Origin: an uncultured Erythrobacter sp.
Lineage (GTDB): Bacteria; Pseudomonadota; Alphaproteobacteria; Sphingomonadales; Sphingomonadaceae
Reading direction: 5' to 3'
Length of the DNA: 64,000 bases
Assembly: GCA_947499505.1 (NCBI GenBank)
Contig: CANMOQ010000002.1
Location: forward strand, 744,001-808,000
The position numbers were made by a program, and so were the translations under genes. This document shows, one piece after another, positions 45,229-54,330 of the stretch. Within the stretch, counting starts at the first letter, position 1. Each line of letters begins with the position of its first letter. The notes beneath the pieces were generated by a model. The model made no database searches. It saw nothing but the letters and a program-made list of their open reading frames with translations, and was not told the origin of the DNA.

Positions 45229-47724
45229 CTAGAAAGAGTAGGTCATTTCCACACCCCATCGGCGTGGGAGATTGCGCACAACATTGTTGCCTGGAAACTG
45301 TTCGTTGTCATTTGTGAGCAGGAACTCATCCTGCGTCAGATTTTCGACAAATCCGATCAACCTGAAATCGCCAAAAGTGACGCCGGCTCTGACATTGATG
45401 AGATTGCGGTCATCCTCGGCTGTTGCCAGATTGTTGGTAATGGTCTGGAAACCGCCAGTCTGTCCGGTGTAGCTGACGTTTAAGACGCCCTCGACGCCGC
45501 TGGTGATCGGATGAAGCAGCGTGACCGCCGCGGAATACTGCCATTCGCTCAGAAAACGCAGTCGATTTCCCTCGATATCGAGCGCAAAGGGATCGATAGA
45601 CGCGATTGCCGGATCAACCTCGTTGTATTCGCCGTCAGCATAGGCAAGGGATAGGTTGAAGATAGCCTGACCATCGGTCCCGAGCCGCATCACACCTCCA
45701 AGCTGCGCCTCGACTCCGAATTGTTCTGCCTTTTGGACATTTGCAACGAACACTCCAGCTCCTCGCTGGCCTTGCGCGTTGATGGCGACAAAGTTCTCCT
45801 GCATGTCCTCGCGCTCGGAATAGAAGGCAGCAACGTCATAGGACCAGATGCCGAGACCTGCATTTCTGAGGTTAATCCGACCCTTGAGCCCGGCTTCCAC
45901 GTTCCAGACGGTTTCCCAGTCAAAGGTTTGTGGGATGAGATCGAGAGTGCAGTTCGGCGCGCCACCGGTGCCGCATTGCTGCGCCACGAGGTTGAAGCCG
46001 CCCGGGCGATATCCTTCCGAATACCGCGCGTAGACTATGTCTTCATCACCCCAATCGTAGGAAATCGCCGCAGTCGGCGTGAAGATCGTTTCTGCGATCG
46101 TTGTGTCGAAGCCCGTGCCCGGATCGAAATCGACAAAGCCTGTCCCGGTAAAAGCCGTGTTGCGTGGGTCGGACGAAGCGCGAATCTCGTCGCGCGCTAT
46201 CCTCGCTTCGAGATCGATCGACAGTCGTTCATCGGTCCCGGGGACCTTCCACGTGACAGCACCAAACCCGGCATAGGAATCAATTGTCCGCGACACATCG
46301 GTGAAAGCGCGCAGGCTCGCTGCGACATTGCTCAGAAAGCCGAATGCTGGTGGAGGCAGCATGAATCCATAAGGGTTGGCCGGATTGTTCGGGCAGAACT
46401 CCGGAACGTCTGCCAGCGCGCCTTCGGAGCAGGGCGTGAGTTGTGCCGCAAATTCAAGCGTATCGGTTCGCAGGTATTCCGCCCCAAAGAGCCAGGTGAG
46501 CGGGCCGTCACCATTGCTTTGCAGCCGGATTTCCTGGGTAAATCGTTCGAAATCATTGTCCTGCGCAAACACCCAGCCAACGTTTTGACCAAGGATAAAG
46601 GTCTGTTCGGGTGTGAGCGGTCCGATACCAACCCCGAATACTAGGTTGCCCCCGAATTGGTTGAGGAGCTGGTCGAGATCATCTCGCGCTTGCGATTGAT
46701 CGTCGGTGTACGAGGAGACCCAGACAAGCGAAGCATCGCCAAAATCGACCTCGAAGTCGAACTGGCCTGTAAAGTTCTCCTGGGTGAACCGGCTCGGTGT
46801 ATCGATTGTACGAACGAAGGGGTCTTCGCCTTGAAGTGCGGAGTGCCGGAAACAGCCGGTGCTGCATTGTTCGCTATCGAAATATTGCAGCATGAGGTTG
46901 GCCGTGAACTCGTCGGATGGATCGGCCCGAAGCGTTCCGCGAACTCCGAAAAATTCCGAAGTGTCGAGGACGGTGCCTTCGCCAACCTCTCCTGCAGTCA
47001 CGTCCTGTGCTTGGGCATTAAGAGCGTTGGTGTAAAATCCGTCGCTCTGGTCGACGAAAACCGCGCCCAGGCGCAAAGCGAACGCGTCTCCCAAAGGCGC
47101 GTTAAGAACGCCCTCGAACTCGACCCGATCGTTGGTGCTGTACTCGGCGTGCACGCGGCCTTCAAAGTCTGCCCTCGGACGCGCCGTGATGACGTTGACG
47201 GATCCACCGACCGAGTTGCGTCCAAAAAGGGCGCCTTGAGGACCGCGGAAAACTTCCACCCGATCTATGTCGAAGAAGTCCATCCTACCAAGGCTTTGGC
47301 CGGGGGCCTGCGCACCGCCACCGCGTCCGGTGAACACACCATTCAAGTAGAACCCAACTCCTGCCTCTTGCCGGGAGCCGCGCAAGCGTGCGTTGTTGCC
47401 GCGCAAAATGATGTTGGAATTGAAATCTGCGCCAGTGCCCTGAAGGTCGGCGCCGGGAACGGTGCGAATGAACTCTTCCGAGCTGTCGATGCCGCGGGTT
47501 TCAAGCTGCTCACCGGTCAGGATCGTGCCCGTAACCGGGATGCTGCCAAGCGATTCCTGCCGCTTGCGCGCTGTGACGATAATCGTCGGAATGGTCGGAC
47601 CAGACGGTGGCTGCGAGGCCGCTTCATCTTCATTCTCGACTTCTTGCGCCCATGCCGCACTCGGCTGAGCGATCATGGCAGCGGCAATGGCAGCAAAGCT
47701 CACGCCTAGTCTATCGAACCGCAT
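45229..47724 (-). CDS. TonB-dependent outer membrane receptor
   Basis: 831 residues from ATG 47724 (a GTG sits one codon earlier, with GGGGAGG upstream of both). Signal peptide ending at SAAWAQ, TonB box PTIIVTARKRQESL, plug domain with VEVFRGPQGALFGRNSVGG, and a barrel ending in an aromatic residue (EMTYSF). The organisation is typical of sphingomonad receptors for aromatic or polyphenolic ligands rather than siderophores, but specificity cannot be read. A 16-bp palindrome lies about 100 bases upstream. Confidence 0.96.
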   Translation of the reverse strand: MRFDRLGVSFAAIAAAMIAQPSAAWAQEVENEDEAASQPPSGPTIPTIIVTARKRQESLGSIPVTGTILTGEQLETRGIDSSEEFIRTVPGADLQGTGADFNSNIILRGNNARLRGSRQEAGVGFYLNGVFTGRGGGAQAPGQSLGRMDFFDIDRVEVFRGPQGALFGRNSVGGSVNVITARPRADFEGRVHAEYSTNDRVEFEGVLNAPLGDAFALRLGAVFVDQSDGFYTNALNAQAQDVTAGEVGEGTVLDTSEFFGVRGTLRADPSDEFTANLMLQYFDSEQCSTGCFRHSALQGEDPFVRTIDTPSRFTQENFTGQFDFEVDFGDASLVWVSSYTDDQSQARDDLDQLLNQFGGNLVFGVGIGPLTPEQTFILGQNVGWVFAQDNDFERFTQEIRLQSNGDGPLTWLFGAEYLRTDTLEFAAQLTPCSEGALADVPEFCPNNPANPYGFMLPPPAFGFLSNVAASLRAFTDVSRTIDSYAGFGAVTWKVPGTDERLSIDLEARIARDEIRASSDPRNTAFTGTGFVDFDPGTGFDTTIAETIFTPTAAISYDWGDEDIVYARYSEGYRPGGFNLVAQQCGTGGAPNCTLDLIPQTFDWETVWNVEAGLKGRINLRNAGLGIWSYDVAAFYSEREDMQENFVAINAQGQRGAGVFVANVQKAEQFGVEAQLGGVMRLGTDGQAIFNLSLAYADGEYNEVDPAIASIDPFALDIEGNRLRFLSEWQYSAAVTLLHPITSGVEGVLNVSYTGQTGGFQTITNNLATAEDDRNLINVRAGVTFGDFRLIGFVENLTQDEFLLTNDNEQFPGNNVVRNLPRRWGVEMTYSF

Positions 47725-47809
47725 CACAGTTCCTCCCCTTTCCCATCTGAGCGAGCTGTTTCTTGGAGCACTGCGGTCCGGATTTCGGTCGCAATGACGC
47801 TCGCCTCAG

Positions 47810-48430
47810 TCAGACCTTAGGCTTAATTGAGAATATTCTCAAGTTTGATCTTATCCCCAATAATTGCCATGCCGGATTTCCGGACTTTTGTGGAAGCATC
47901 CGATCGAGGATCGGGCGGCCTTTCAGTGAGTGAAAAGCGACCGCGCCGAGGTGCAACGCCATAAGCAGCCCAAGAACCATACAGGCGGTGGAATGCGCGT
48001 CGTGCACGAGCGTCCGGCTCGCTTCGCTGAGAGAAACGGGTTGAAGAGTGAACAAACCAAAGATTGAGGTGGACTTTTCGACCGTGAATATCCCCGAGAG
48101 GAGAACGATCAGTGTTGTGACATACAATGCAATCTGAGCGGTCAAACTTATGCGTTTTTCAAGCCTCGGAACCGGAAGGTATTCAGGATCGCGCGTCGTC
48201 GTTCTGACTATAATGCGCAAGACAAATACGGGTACGAAGACTGTGGTGAGCGCGACATTAAATGCCGCGATTTTGGCTGTCGCGGCGCTCGGCTCTGCAT
48301 CCGCCGCCCAGAAACCCGTGATCGTCGCCCAGATTATCACGAGCGCCGAGACCCAATGCAGAGCCTGAACGAATGGGTGATAGCGTTGCGGGCGCGAAGT
48401 GCGATCCGGTCCCGATTTTTGGTCAGCCAT
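47810..48430 (-). CDS. Cytochrome b561-like membrane protein
   Basis: 206 residues with four membrane helices. Probable heme histidines: HPFVQALHWVSALVII in helix 1 and VHDAHSTACMVLGLLMALHLGAVAFH near the end. Resembles bacterial b561/Ni-Fe-hydrogenase-type cytochromes b, which pass electrons between quinone and periplasmic partners. Upstream of the receptor gene on the same strand, 85 bases apart, with the palindrome at 47827 lying in its last codons. No dedicated redox partner is evident nearby. Confidence 0.85.
   Translation of the reverse strand: MADQKSGPDRTSRPQRYHPFVQALHWVSALVIIWATITGFWAADAEPSAATAKIAAFNVALTTVFVPVFVLRIIVRTTTRDPEYLPVPRLEKRISLTAQIALYVTTLIVLLSGIFTVEKSTSIFGLFTLQPVSLSEASRTLVHDAHSTACMVLGLLMALHLGAVAFHSLKGRPILDRMLPQKSGNPAWQLLGIRSNLRIFSIKPKV
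47827..47842. promoter_or_regulatory. Perfect 16-bp palindrome upstream of the TonB receptor gene
   Basis: TTGAGAATATTCTCAA, fully self-complementary, about 100 bases before the receptor start and overlapping the end of the cytochrome gene. It matches the site at 49244 at all but one central base. Probable operator of the adjacent TetR-type regulator. Confidence 0.72.
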
Positions 48431-48610
48431 TAAACCTCTCCGGCAAAAAACCTGGTAGGCCTGCGCAGGCGACGATGCCGATTGATACGCAGCTGAAGAG
48501 GCAACCTGTCGCGACTGAATGCGTGTGCAAAGTTGACGGGAGGCCTAAGATTGAGGACTTCCTCTAATCAGGTGCGGCCGGATTCGGTCATATTGCGAGG
48601 AGGCGAAGTG

Positions 48611-49234
48611 GTGAGCAGTTCAGAGAATCAACCTGCGATGAACCGGCATTCGAGGCGTAGGATGGCCACACGCCAGGCGTTGCTGGATGCTGCGCGCAAG
48701 ATCATGGCCGAAAAAGGCCTCGAAGGCGCAACAATCATGGAAATCACGGAGGCTGCCGACGTGGCCAACGGGTCATTCTACAACAACTTCGCCTCCAAGG
48801 AAGAGATCATGGAAGCGGTCGCGGTCGAGACGATGACGAGGCTTGGAGAACGGGTTGATGCATCGATCAGGGATATCGAAGACCCGGCAGAAGCCTTTGC
48901 CATGGCGCATCGCCAAGCCTTCGAATTCGGGAACGAGAATCCCGACATCGGGCTTTTTGTGATCAGGAACAGCCTGAGTTCCTCAATACTGGAACAATCG
49001 ATCTTTGAGCGTGTGGAGCGCGACCTCTCCAATGGGCTTGCGGCAGGGCGTTTTTCATTTGGCGACGTACGACTGGCCGCTCGTGCGGTCGTCGGGGCCC
49101 TCAATGCTGTATCGGCGGAGGTGCTTGACGGATCGCTTGATGAATCGGCGATCGATGAGACTCTTTTCATCATCCTTTCAATGGTTGGTGTTGCTGAGAA
49201 AGACGCACGGCGGATTTCGGGGTTCTCTCTCTAG
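48611..49234 (+). CDS. TetR family transcriptional regulator
   Basis: 207 residues from a GTG at 48611, seven bases after GAGGAGG (48597-48603); the frame stays open upstream to 48533 without a better site, and ATG 48638 would lose the spacing. DNA-binding part: RQALLDAARKIMAEKGLEGATIMEITEAADVANGSFYNNFASKEEIMEAV. The C-terminal half is a divergent ligand-binding domain. It is flanked by the receptor/cytochrome side and the dioxygenase operon, both of which carry the same palindrome, so it is the natural candidate for their repressor. Confidence 0.9.
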   Translation: MSSSENQPAMNRHSRRRMATRQALLDAARKIMAEKGLEGATIMEITEAADVANGSFYNNFASKEEIMEAVAVETMTRLGERVDASIRDIEDPAEAFAMAHRQAFEFGNENPDIGLFVIRNSLSSSILEQSIFERVERDLSNGLAAGRFSFGDVRLAARAVVGALNAVSAEVLDGSLDESAIDETLFIILSMVGVAEKDARRISGFSL

Positions 49235-49243
49235 CGCATAAAT

Positions 49244-49259
49244 TTGAGATTATTCTCAA
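49244..49259. promoter_or_regulatory. Palindrome before the dioxygenase operon
   Basis: TTGAGATTATTCTCAA, arms TTGAGA/TCTCAA, lying between the TetR stop and the first catabolic gene at 49313. Differs from the receptor-gene site at one central base only. Confidence 0.72.
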
Positions 49260-49312
49260 TATTGACAAATGTGTCGTTTATGGCATCGTTCTCGGCGAGA
49301 GGACGGTGAGGC

Positions 49313-50482
49313 ATGGCAATGCAATCGGCGGAACCAAACGCGGCGAGGGCCGCGCTTTATCCTGGTTCCGACGCCTACACAGAAGAAGAGCTGCGGGAGG
49401 TCGGCGCAGAAGCATTGGTGCAACCTGAGGGTCTTTCGCGACCAGACCGGACCGCTTTCATTCGGTTTGGGCGGCCTGATCTCGATCTCGCCGAACGCTT
49501 TCTCAACGATTTCGGTCTCGTCACCGCTTGCCGAACCACCGAGGCTCTTTATCTGCGCGGGACTTCCGCTGAGCCGTTCGTCTGCCTGATCGAACGGCGG
49601 CCCCAACCATCCTTTATCGGCGTCGCATTCCATCTCAACACGGTGGAGGAACTTGAGCGCCTGGCAGCAGATTTGGCGCTCGCGGTCACGCCATCGACCC
49701 ATCCTGGCCGCGGGAAGTCTTTGACTCTGATAGATCCCGCTGGCTTCGAGGTGACCTTGCTTGCGGAACAGAATTCGGTCGAACCGCTCAATGCCCGAAA
49801 GGAGCCGTTCGCCTACAATACTCCAGACAAGAAGGCGCGTGTCAATGAACCGGTCCGGCCCGATCTTGAGCCCACACCTCTGGTGCGTTTCGGCCATGTC
49901 GTGATGAGAACGTCCAAGTTCCTCGAGACGTTGCAATGGTACATGAGCCGCTTGGGTATGATCGCAACCGACGTATTCTGCCTCTCCGACGGCATACCGC
50001 AGATGGCGTTCCTTCGGCTCGACCGCGGATCCAAACCTGCTGATCACCACAGCCTGGTTCTTTTCGGCGCTCCAGGACCGCCGGCCTTTCTCCACTGTGC
50101 TTTCGAGGCCGTCGATATCGACGCCTTGGGACAAGGGCAGCAAATCCTCAAAAGCAATGGCTGGACGCATCATTGGGGCATCGGTCGCCATATCTTCGGT
50201 AGCCAACTTTTTGACTATTGGAAGGATCCATGGGGTGACGAGTGGGAGCACTATGCGGATGGAGACGTGTTCGACGCGTCCTATCCGACCCAATATCATA
50301 TCCTCGATCGTGGCGGCCTGTGGATGTGGGGGGATGATCTCCCGCCGTCCATGCGCCCGAAGCCCTCGCTTGGCGAAATTGCAAGCACTGTGTGGGGAAC
50401 TTTGAGCGGGCAGATCGATGCCGCCGAACTCAAGCAGTTGCAGAAAGCCATGGGCCGCCGTCCGCGGCCTTGGCTGAAATAG
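49313..50482 (+). CDS. Two-domain VOC enzyme, probable extradiol-type dioxygenase
   Basis: 389 residues. Two VOC modules: residues 45 to 155 (TAFIRFGRPDLDLAERFLNDFGLV) and 185 to 320 (VRFGHVVMRTSKFLETLQWYMSRLGM). The second has ligands in GHVVMR, FLHCAFE and DPWGDEWEHY, matching the His-His-Glu iron site of type I extradiol dioxygenases; YWKDPWGDEWE is close to their signature. The N-terminal domain lacks them, as in the family. Likely ring cleavage of a catechol-like compound, with the 60-residue C-terminal tail unexplained. First gene of a four-gene operon. Confidence 0.85.
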   Translation: MAMQSAEPNAARAALYPGSDAYTEEELREVGAEALVQPEGLSRPDRTAFIRFGRPDLDLAERFLNDFGLVTACRTTEALYLRGTSAEPFVCLIERRPQPSFIGVAFHLNTVEELERLAADLALAVTPSTHPGRGKSLTLIDPAGFEVTLLAEQNSVEPLNARKEPFAYNTPDKKARVNEPVRPDLEPTPLVRFGHVVMRTSKFLETLQWYMSRLGMIATDVFCLSDGIPQMAFLRLDRGSKPADHHSLVLFGAPGPPAFLHCAFEAVDIDALGQGQQILKSNGWTHHWGIGRHIFGSQLFDYWKDPWGDEWEHYADGDVFDASYPTQYHILDRGGLWMWGDDLPPSMRPKPSLGEIASTVWGTLSGQIDAAELKQLQKAMGRRPRPWLK

Positions 50483-50501
50483 GGTCGAAGGGGACTGAAG
50501 A

Positions 50502-51485
50502 ATGGCTCGATCAATAGTCCGTTTTAGAAACCAAGCCGACGGCGGAGCTCCACGTTGGGGGGAGATGAAGGGCGAACATGTTTTCCCGCTCGGTGGTAAT
50601 TGGCAGACGACAGCAGAGCTGATTGCCGCGGGCGAATTGTCGGCAGACACCAGGCCTGCAGGATTGCTTTCTGAACTCGAGGTGCTGGCGCCGGTGACGC
50701 GCGACGGGCGACTATATTGCCAGGGCCTCAACTACTCCGAGCACCGCGCTGAGTCGGGCGTTCGCGAAACGAACGACGGCGATGGCCTCTTTTTTCTGAA
50801 GGATAGCGGATCGCTGTGCGGCCCGCGCGATCCGATCTTCAGGCCGCCGGGCGTGCAATTGCTCGACTACGAGATAGAGCTTGGTCTTGTTTTGAGGAAG
50901 GACATAAACTCACCGGTCGCACTTAGGCGCGAAGATCTCAGCGCTCACGTTGCTGGTCTCGTCATTTGCAACGATATATCCGCCCGCGACCAAATGTTCG
51001 GCGCTCCGATGATGCAATGGTTTCTCGGCAAAAGCGCGCGTAATTTCTGTCCTTGCGGACCAACACTTCTGCTGCTCGAGGATGGCGACGTTGATCTTAT
51101 TTTCGATCTGCAACTCGAACTCCGCCTGAACGGAGAAGTTCGCCAGCGCGCCCATACGTCGCAACTGATGCATCTTCCGCACGACGCGATCTCGGCACTT
51201 TCGCGCCACGTCGCGCTCAGATCGGGTGATTGTCTCTTAACAGGCACGCCGGGCGGGGTGCTCGCTCAGGCTTCCCCCGAGAGCTTTCTCGCAATTCGAG
51301 ACAATCTCATGGACGACGATGCTCGTCGCGCCGCCTTCGTAACCGCACAACGGGCGAACGGCGCCTTTCTCAACCCGGGCGATCTTCTCGAGCTGACCAT
51401 CCGTAGCCCCGACGGCGCCATCGATCTCGGAGCGCAGCGCAACGTGGTCGAAGCTCAGCAAATTCTTCAGGAGCAAACCGCATGA
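50502..51485 (+). CDS. Fumarylacetoacetate hydrolase family protein
   Basis: 327 residues, ATG after GAAGGGG. The FAH fold is recognised by LYCQGLNYSEHRAE, LLDYEIELGLVL with its metal-binding acidic residues, VICNDISARDQM, and LRSGDCLLTGTPGGVL. FAH relatives hydrolyse or decarboxylate beta-diketone or 2-hydroxymuconate products, as expected after meta ring cleavage. It follows the dioxygenase by 19 bases and overlaps the next gene at ATGA. Confidence 0.92.
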   Translation: MARSIVRFRNQADGGAPRWGEMKGEHVFPLGGNWQTTAELIAAGELSADTRPAGLLSELEVLAPVTRDGRLYCQGLNYSEHRAESGVRETNDGDGLFFLKDSGSLCGPRDPIFRPPGVQLLDYEIELGLVLRKDINSPVALRREDLSAHVAGLVICNDISARDQMFGAPMMQWFLGKSARNFCPCGPTLLLLEDGDVDLIFDLQLELRLNGEVRQRAHTSQLMHLPHDAISALSRHVALRSGDCLLTGTPGGVLAQASPESFLAIRDNLMDDDARRAAFVTAQRANGAFLNPGDLLELTIRSPDGAIDLGAQRNVVEAQQILQEQTA

Positions 51486-52528
51486 ACGACATGGCCACGC
51501 TGCCACCGCTCGAGAGCCTCGACTTCAGGCAGCCACCCTCAAATCCCGAGCCTCCGATCAACCCCTTCAAGCTGATCGGAGAGGTCGCGAAGGTGAATGT
51601 TGCGTCATGGTTTGCAAAAGACCGGAGCACCAACCAGGACGGCGAAAAAGAAACAATCCACGGGGTGACCTTCACTCATCGTTTTGTCGAAGCGCCGGCC
51701 GATGGAGCCACGATCACTTGGCACTACGTTGAAGTAGGCATTGCCCGGAAAGACCGGCCAACGCTCGTATTCCTTCATGGGATGCCTGAGAGCTGGTACA
51801 TGTGGAATCACCAGATGGCGGCTTTTTCGAAAGACTGGCACTGCATAGCGCCAGACCTGCGCGGATATGGGCAGTCGGACAAGCGATCGGGCGACTACCG
51901 CCAGGAAGGTGTCGCCGACCAGCTTCGTGACCTTCTCAAGGAAATCGGAATCGAGCGGGCCGTGTTCATCACACACGATCGGGGGACCGTGATTGCGGAT
52001 TACCTGATCGCGAACCATCCCGATGTTGCCGCGGGATACATCCGCGGTGAACAGCACCTTGTGCATTTTCATCCGTCGCTCGCCCCGCAAGAGCAGATGT
52101 TTCTCGATCCCAAAGCTTCGCGAAAGCTGGGCTGGACCTGGCTCGCGATCCCGATGACCTACGTGATGCTGACCAAAAAAAACATTTCTCTCGAGGATAA
52201 GGTCAGGGCACTGCAGGAATGGAAGAACCCTGAGATCGCGAGCACAGTTCTTCGCTATTTCTATTCGTCGAGCTTTGTGAAAGAGTGGCGCGACAGGCGC
52301 ACCCGGCTGATCTCAAACTGGCGCTGCCCTGTATTGATCCTGCAAGGCGAGCAGGACGACCGCCAGCCCAAGGAGAATTACCTAGGTATCGAAGGCTATT
52401 TTCACGATGCTGAGGTCCGCTTCGTCGACGCCGGGCACTTCTACGTCACTGAAAACCCTAGCGGAACGACCGAAGCGATGAGAGATTTTCTCGCGCGTAA
52501 GATACTCGGCTCGGATGGAGGCATCTGA
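51482..52528 (+). CDS. Alpha/beta hydrolase, epoxide hydrolase/dehalogenase-like
   Basis: 348 residues starting within the FAH stop (ATGA). Oxyanion-hole motif LVFLHGMPESWYMW, nucleophile elbow THDRGT with an Asp nucleophile, acid region in GEQDDR and catalytic His in VDAGHFYVTENP. An Asp nucleophile places it with epoxide hydrolases and haloacetate/haloalkane dehalogenases rather than the Ser-type meta-cleavage hydrolases. The first 75 residues are an unusual extension. The true step in the pathway is unknown. Confidence 0.88.
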   Translation: MNDMATLPPLESLDFRQPPSNPEPPINPFKLIGEVAKVNVASWFAKDRSTNQDGEKETIHGVTFTHRFVEAPADGATITWHYVEVGIARKDRPTLVFLHGMPESWYMWNHQMAAFSKDWHCIAPDLRGYGQSDKRSGDYRQEGVADQLRDLLKEIGIERAVFITHDRGTVIADYLIANHPDVAAGYIRGEQHLVHFHPSLAPQEQMFLDPKASRKLGWTWLAIPMTYVMLTKKNISLEDKVRALQEWKNPEIASTVLRYFYSSSFVKEWRDRRTRLISNWRCPVLILQGEQDDRQPKENYLGIEGYFHDAEVRFVDAGHFYVTENPSGTTEAMRDFLARKILGSDGGI

Positions 52529-54237
52529 TGGATCGCCGGAGACTTTTGCTTGGCGGCGTGGCTGCAGCGGGTTTAGGAGCAGCCGCGTGGTACGGTCTTG
52601 GCCGAACTCCACAGGCGCCCAGGCCGCGCGCGGACTTCGCCGGACAAACCAAAGGCCAGCTCAACATCCTGTTTGTCCTGACCGATCAAGAACGTGCGTG
52701 GGCCGATTATCCAGAAGGCTTCATCGAAGCGCACTGTCCGGGTCGAAGCAAGCTCCTTGAACGAGGCGTGCACTTCACACACGCCTACACGCCGACCCAG
52801 CTGTGTTCGATGGCGCGCGGCGTGGTCTATTCGGGACTTCATTCACAGAACAACGAGGTCTGGGAGAATGTCCCAATCCCGCTCGGAAAGAGCCTCAACC
52901 CGGGCGTGCCGACGCTCGGTACGATGATGCAGGATGCTGGCTATCGCACAGGCTATGCGGGCAAATGGCACCTTTCGAAGCTGGCGGATGGGCAGACACC
53001 TCTCCCGCCTGATCAGGCGCGTGCTGAAGTGCAGAGCTATGGCTTTGAAGATACCGAGTTCGACGGCGAAATTGATGGCCCGTACCTCGGTTGGCAGACC
53101 GACGGACGAACGGTCGAGCGGGCATTGCGTTTCATCGAACGCAACAAGCAAGGCGAAAAACCGTGGTTCCTTGCAGTGAACCTACTGAACCCTCACGACA
53201 TCATGTACTATACATCCGGTCCGGAAATGACCGCATCGCGTGTGATGGAATTTCCTGATCGCTCGACTCCGCCACCGCCCGATCCGTTCTATCAGCAAGA
53301 TCTTGGCTACGACGTCCTGGGTCATTGGGGTCCGGACACGCGCAAAGCGCGTCCTCCCGCGATCGAGGAATATGCCAAATCGCTCGAGGCTGCACTGGGC
53401 TACATGGAATTCGACGACGTCGATATCGCTCGCGAGTTCCAGAACTACTATTGGAACTGCACGCGCGATTGCGATCGCCATCTGGCGGCCCTTCTTGCCG
53501 GTCTCGAAGCGTCCGGCGAAGCCGACCGCACGATCATCGTTTTCACGTCCGATCATGGTGAATTTCTGGGTGTGCACGGACTACGCGGCAAGGGAGTGTC
53601 TGGCTATCGCGAAGGTAGCAACGTACCGGCGCTGGTTGTGCATCCGGACGTCGAAGGCGGCACTAGCAATCCCGCGCTCGTTTCGCATCTGGATTGGGCG
53701 CCGACCTTGCTTGGTCTTGCGGGAATCGATGAGCAATCGCGGGGCGAACAATTGCCGATGCTTAAGGGACACGACATAAGCGGGGCCGTGGGAGGCGAAG
53801 AAATCGACCGTTTCGATGACGGAGTTTTGCTCCATTGGACAAGCCTTGCATTTGTTGATCACGCGTCTGCTTCAGCTTTCAAGCCGGTATTCGAGGCCGA
53901 CGGGCTCGAGCGGTACTATCGCCAATTTCAGGCCGTTCGCGAGGTGAACTGGCAAAAACGCGGGCAGATGCGCGGCATGTATGACGGGCGCTGGAAGTTC
54001 GCGCGCTACTTTAGTCCGGGCGAGCACCACATTCCGACAGACTGGGAGAACCTCTCAGGTCGGAACGATCTTGAACTCTATGACACGAAGGATGACCCCG
54101 ACGAGCTCGTTAATCTCGCATACCAGCCCGAGCAGCGCGATGAAGTGCTGAGGGCAAACGCCAAAACCAACGCGTTGATCGCGCGAGAAATCGGTACCGA
54201 CGATGGAGCATTCTTGCCCGGATTTGCCCAAGGCTGA
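52528..54237 (+). CDS. Sulfatase-family hydrolase with atypical active-site motif and Tat-like signal
   Basis: 569 residues. N-terminus DRRRLLLGGVAAAGLGAAAW looks like a Tat signal. NILFVLTDQE begins the sulfatase fold, AGKWHLSK and FTSDHGEFLG are conserved active-site parts. The signature is TQLCSMARGVVYSG: Cys 93 is followed by S-M-A-R, so the usual Pro/Ala at +2 is Met. It may still be matured, or may be a phosphonate/choline-sulfatase-like relative. Overlaps the preceding stop by one base and so belongs to the dioxygenase operon. Confidence 0.9.
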   Translation: MDRRRLLLGGVAAAGLGAAAWYGLGRTPQAPRPRADFAGQTKGQLNILFVLTDQERAWADYPEGFIEAHCPGRSKLLERGVHFTHAYTPTQLCSMARGVVYSGLHSQNNEVWENVPIPLGKSLNPGVPTLGTMMQDAGYRTGYAGKWHLSKLADGQTPLPPDQARAEVQSYGFEDTEFDGEIDGPYLGWQTDGRTVERALRFIERNKQGEKPWFLAVNLLNPHDIMYYTSGPEMTASRVMEFPDRSTPPPPDPFYQQDLGYDVLGHWGPDTRKARPPAIEEYAKSLEAALGYMEFDDVDIAREFQNYYWNCTRDCDRHLAALLAGLEASGEADRTIIVFTSDHGEFLGVHGLRGKGVSGYREGSNVPALVVHPDVEGGTSNPALVSHLDWAPTLLGLAGIDEQSRGEQLPMLKGHDISGAVGGEEIDRFDDGVLLHWTSLAFVDHASASAFKPVFEADGLERYYRQFQAVREVNWQKRGQMRGMYDGRWKFARYFSPGEHHIPTDWENLSGRNDLELYDTKDDPDELVNLAYQPEQRDEVLRANAKTNALIAREIGTDDGAFLPGFAQG

Positions 54238-54330
54238 CGATTCCTACTCTCGCCGCAAGGTCGGTTGGCGACAGGATCAGCTATCGAGCACGTATATCGT
54301 GCATGTACAAGAAAGGCAGACGCTTTCCTG

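Noticed and set aside
46657..47709. 350-codon ORF opposite the TonB receptor gene
   Set aside because: The receptor has signal peptide, TonB box, plug and barrel; the antisense frame has none.
49256..50731. 491-codon ORF opposite the VOC gene
   Set aside because: It crosses two plus-strand genes and their promoter with the palindrome, and shows no domain.
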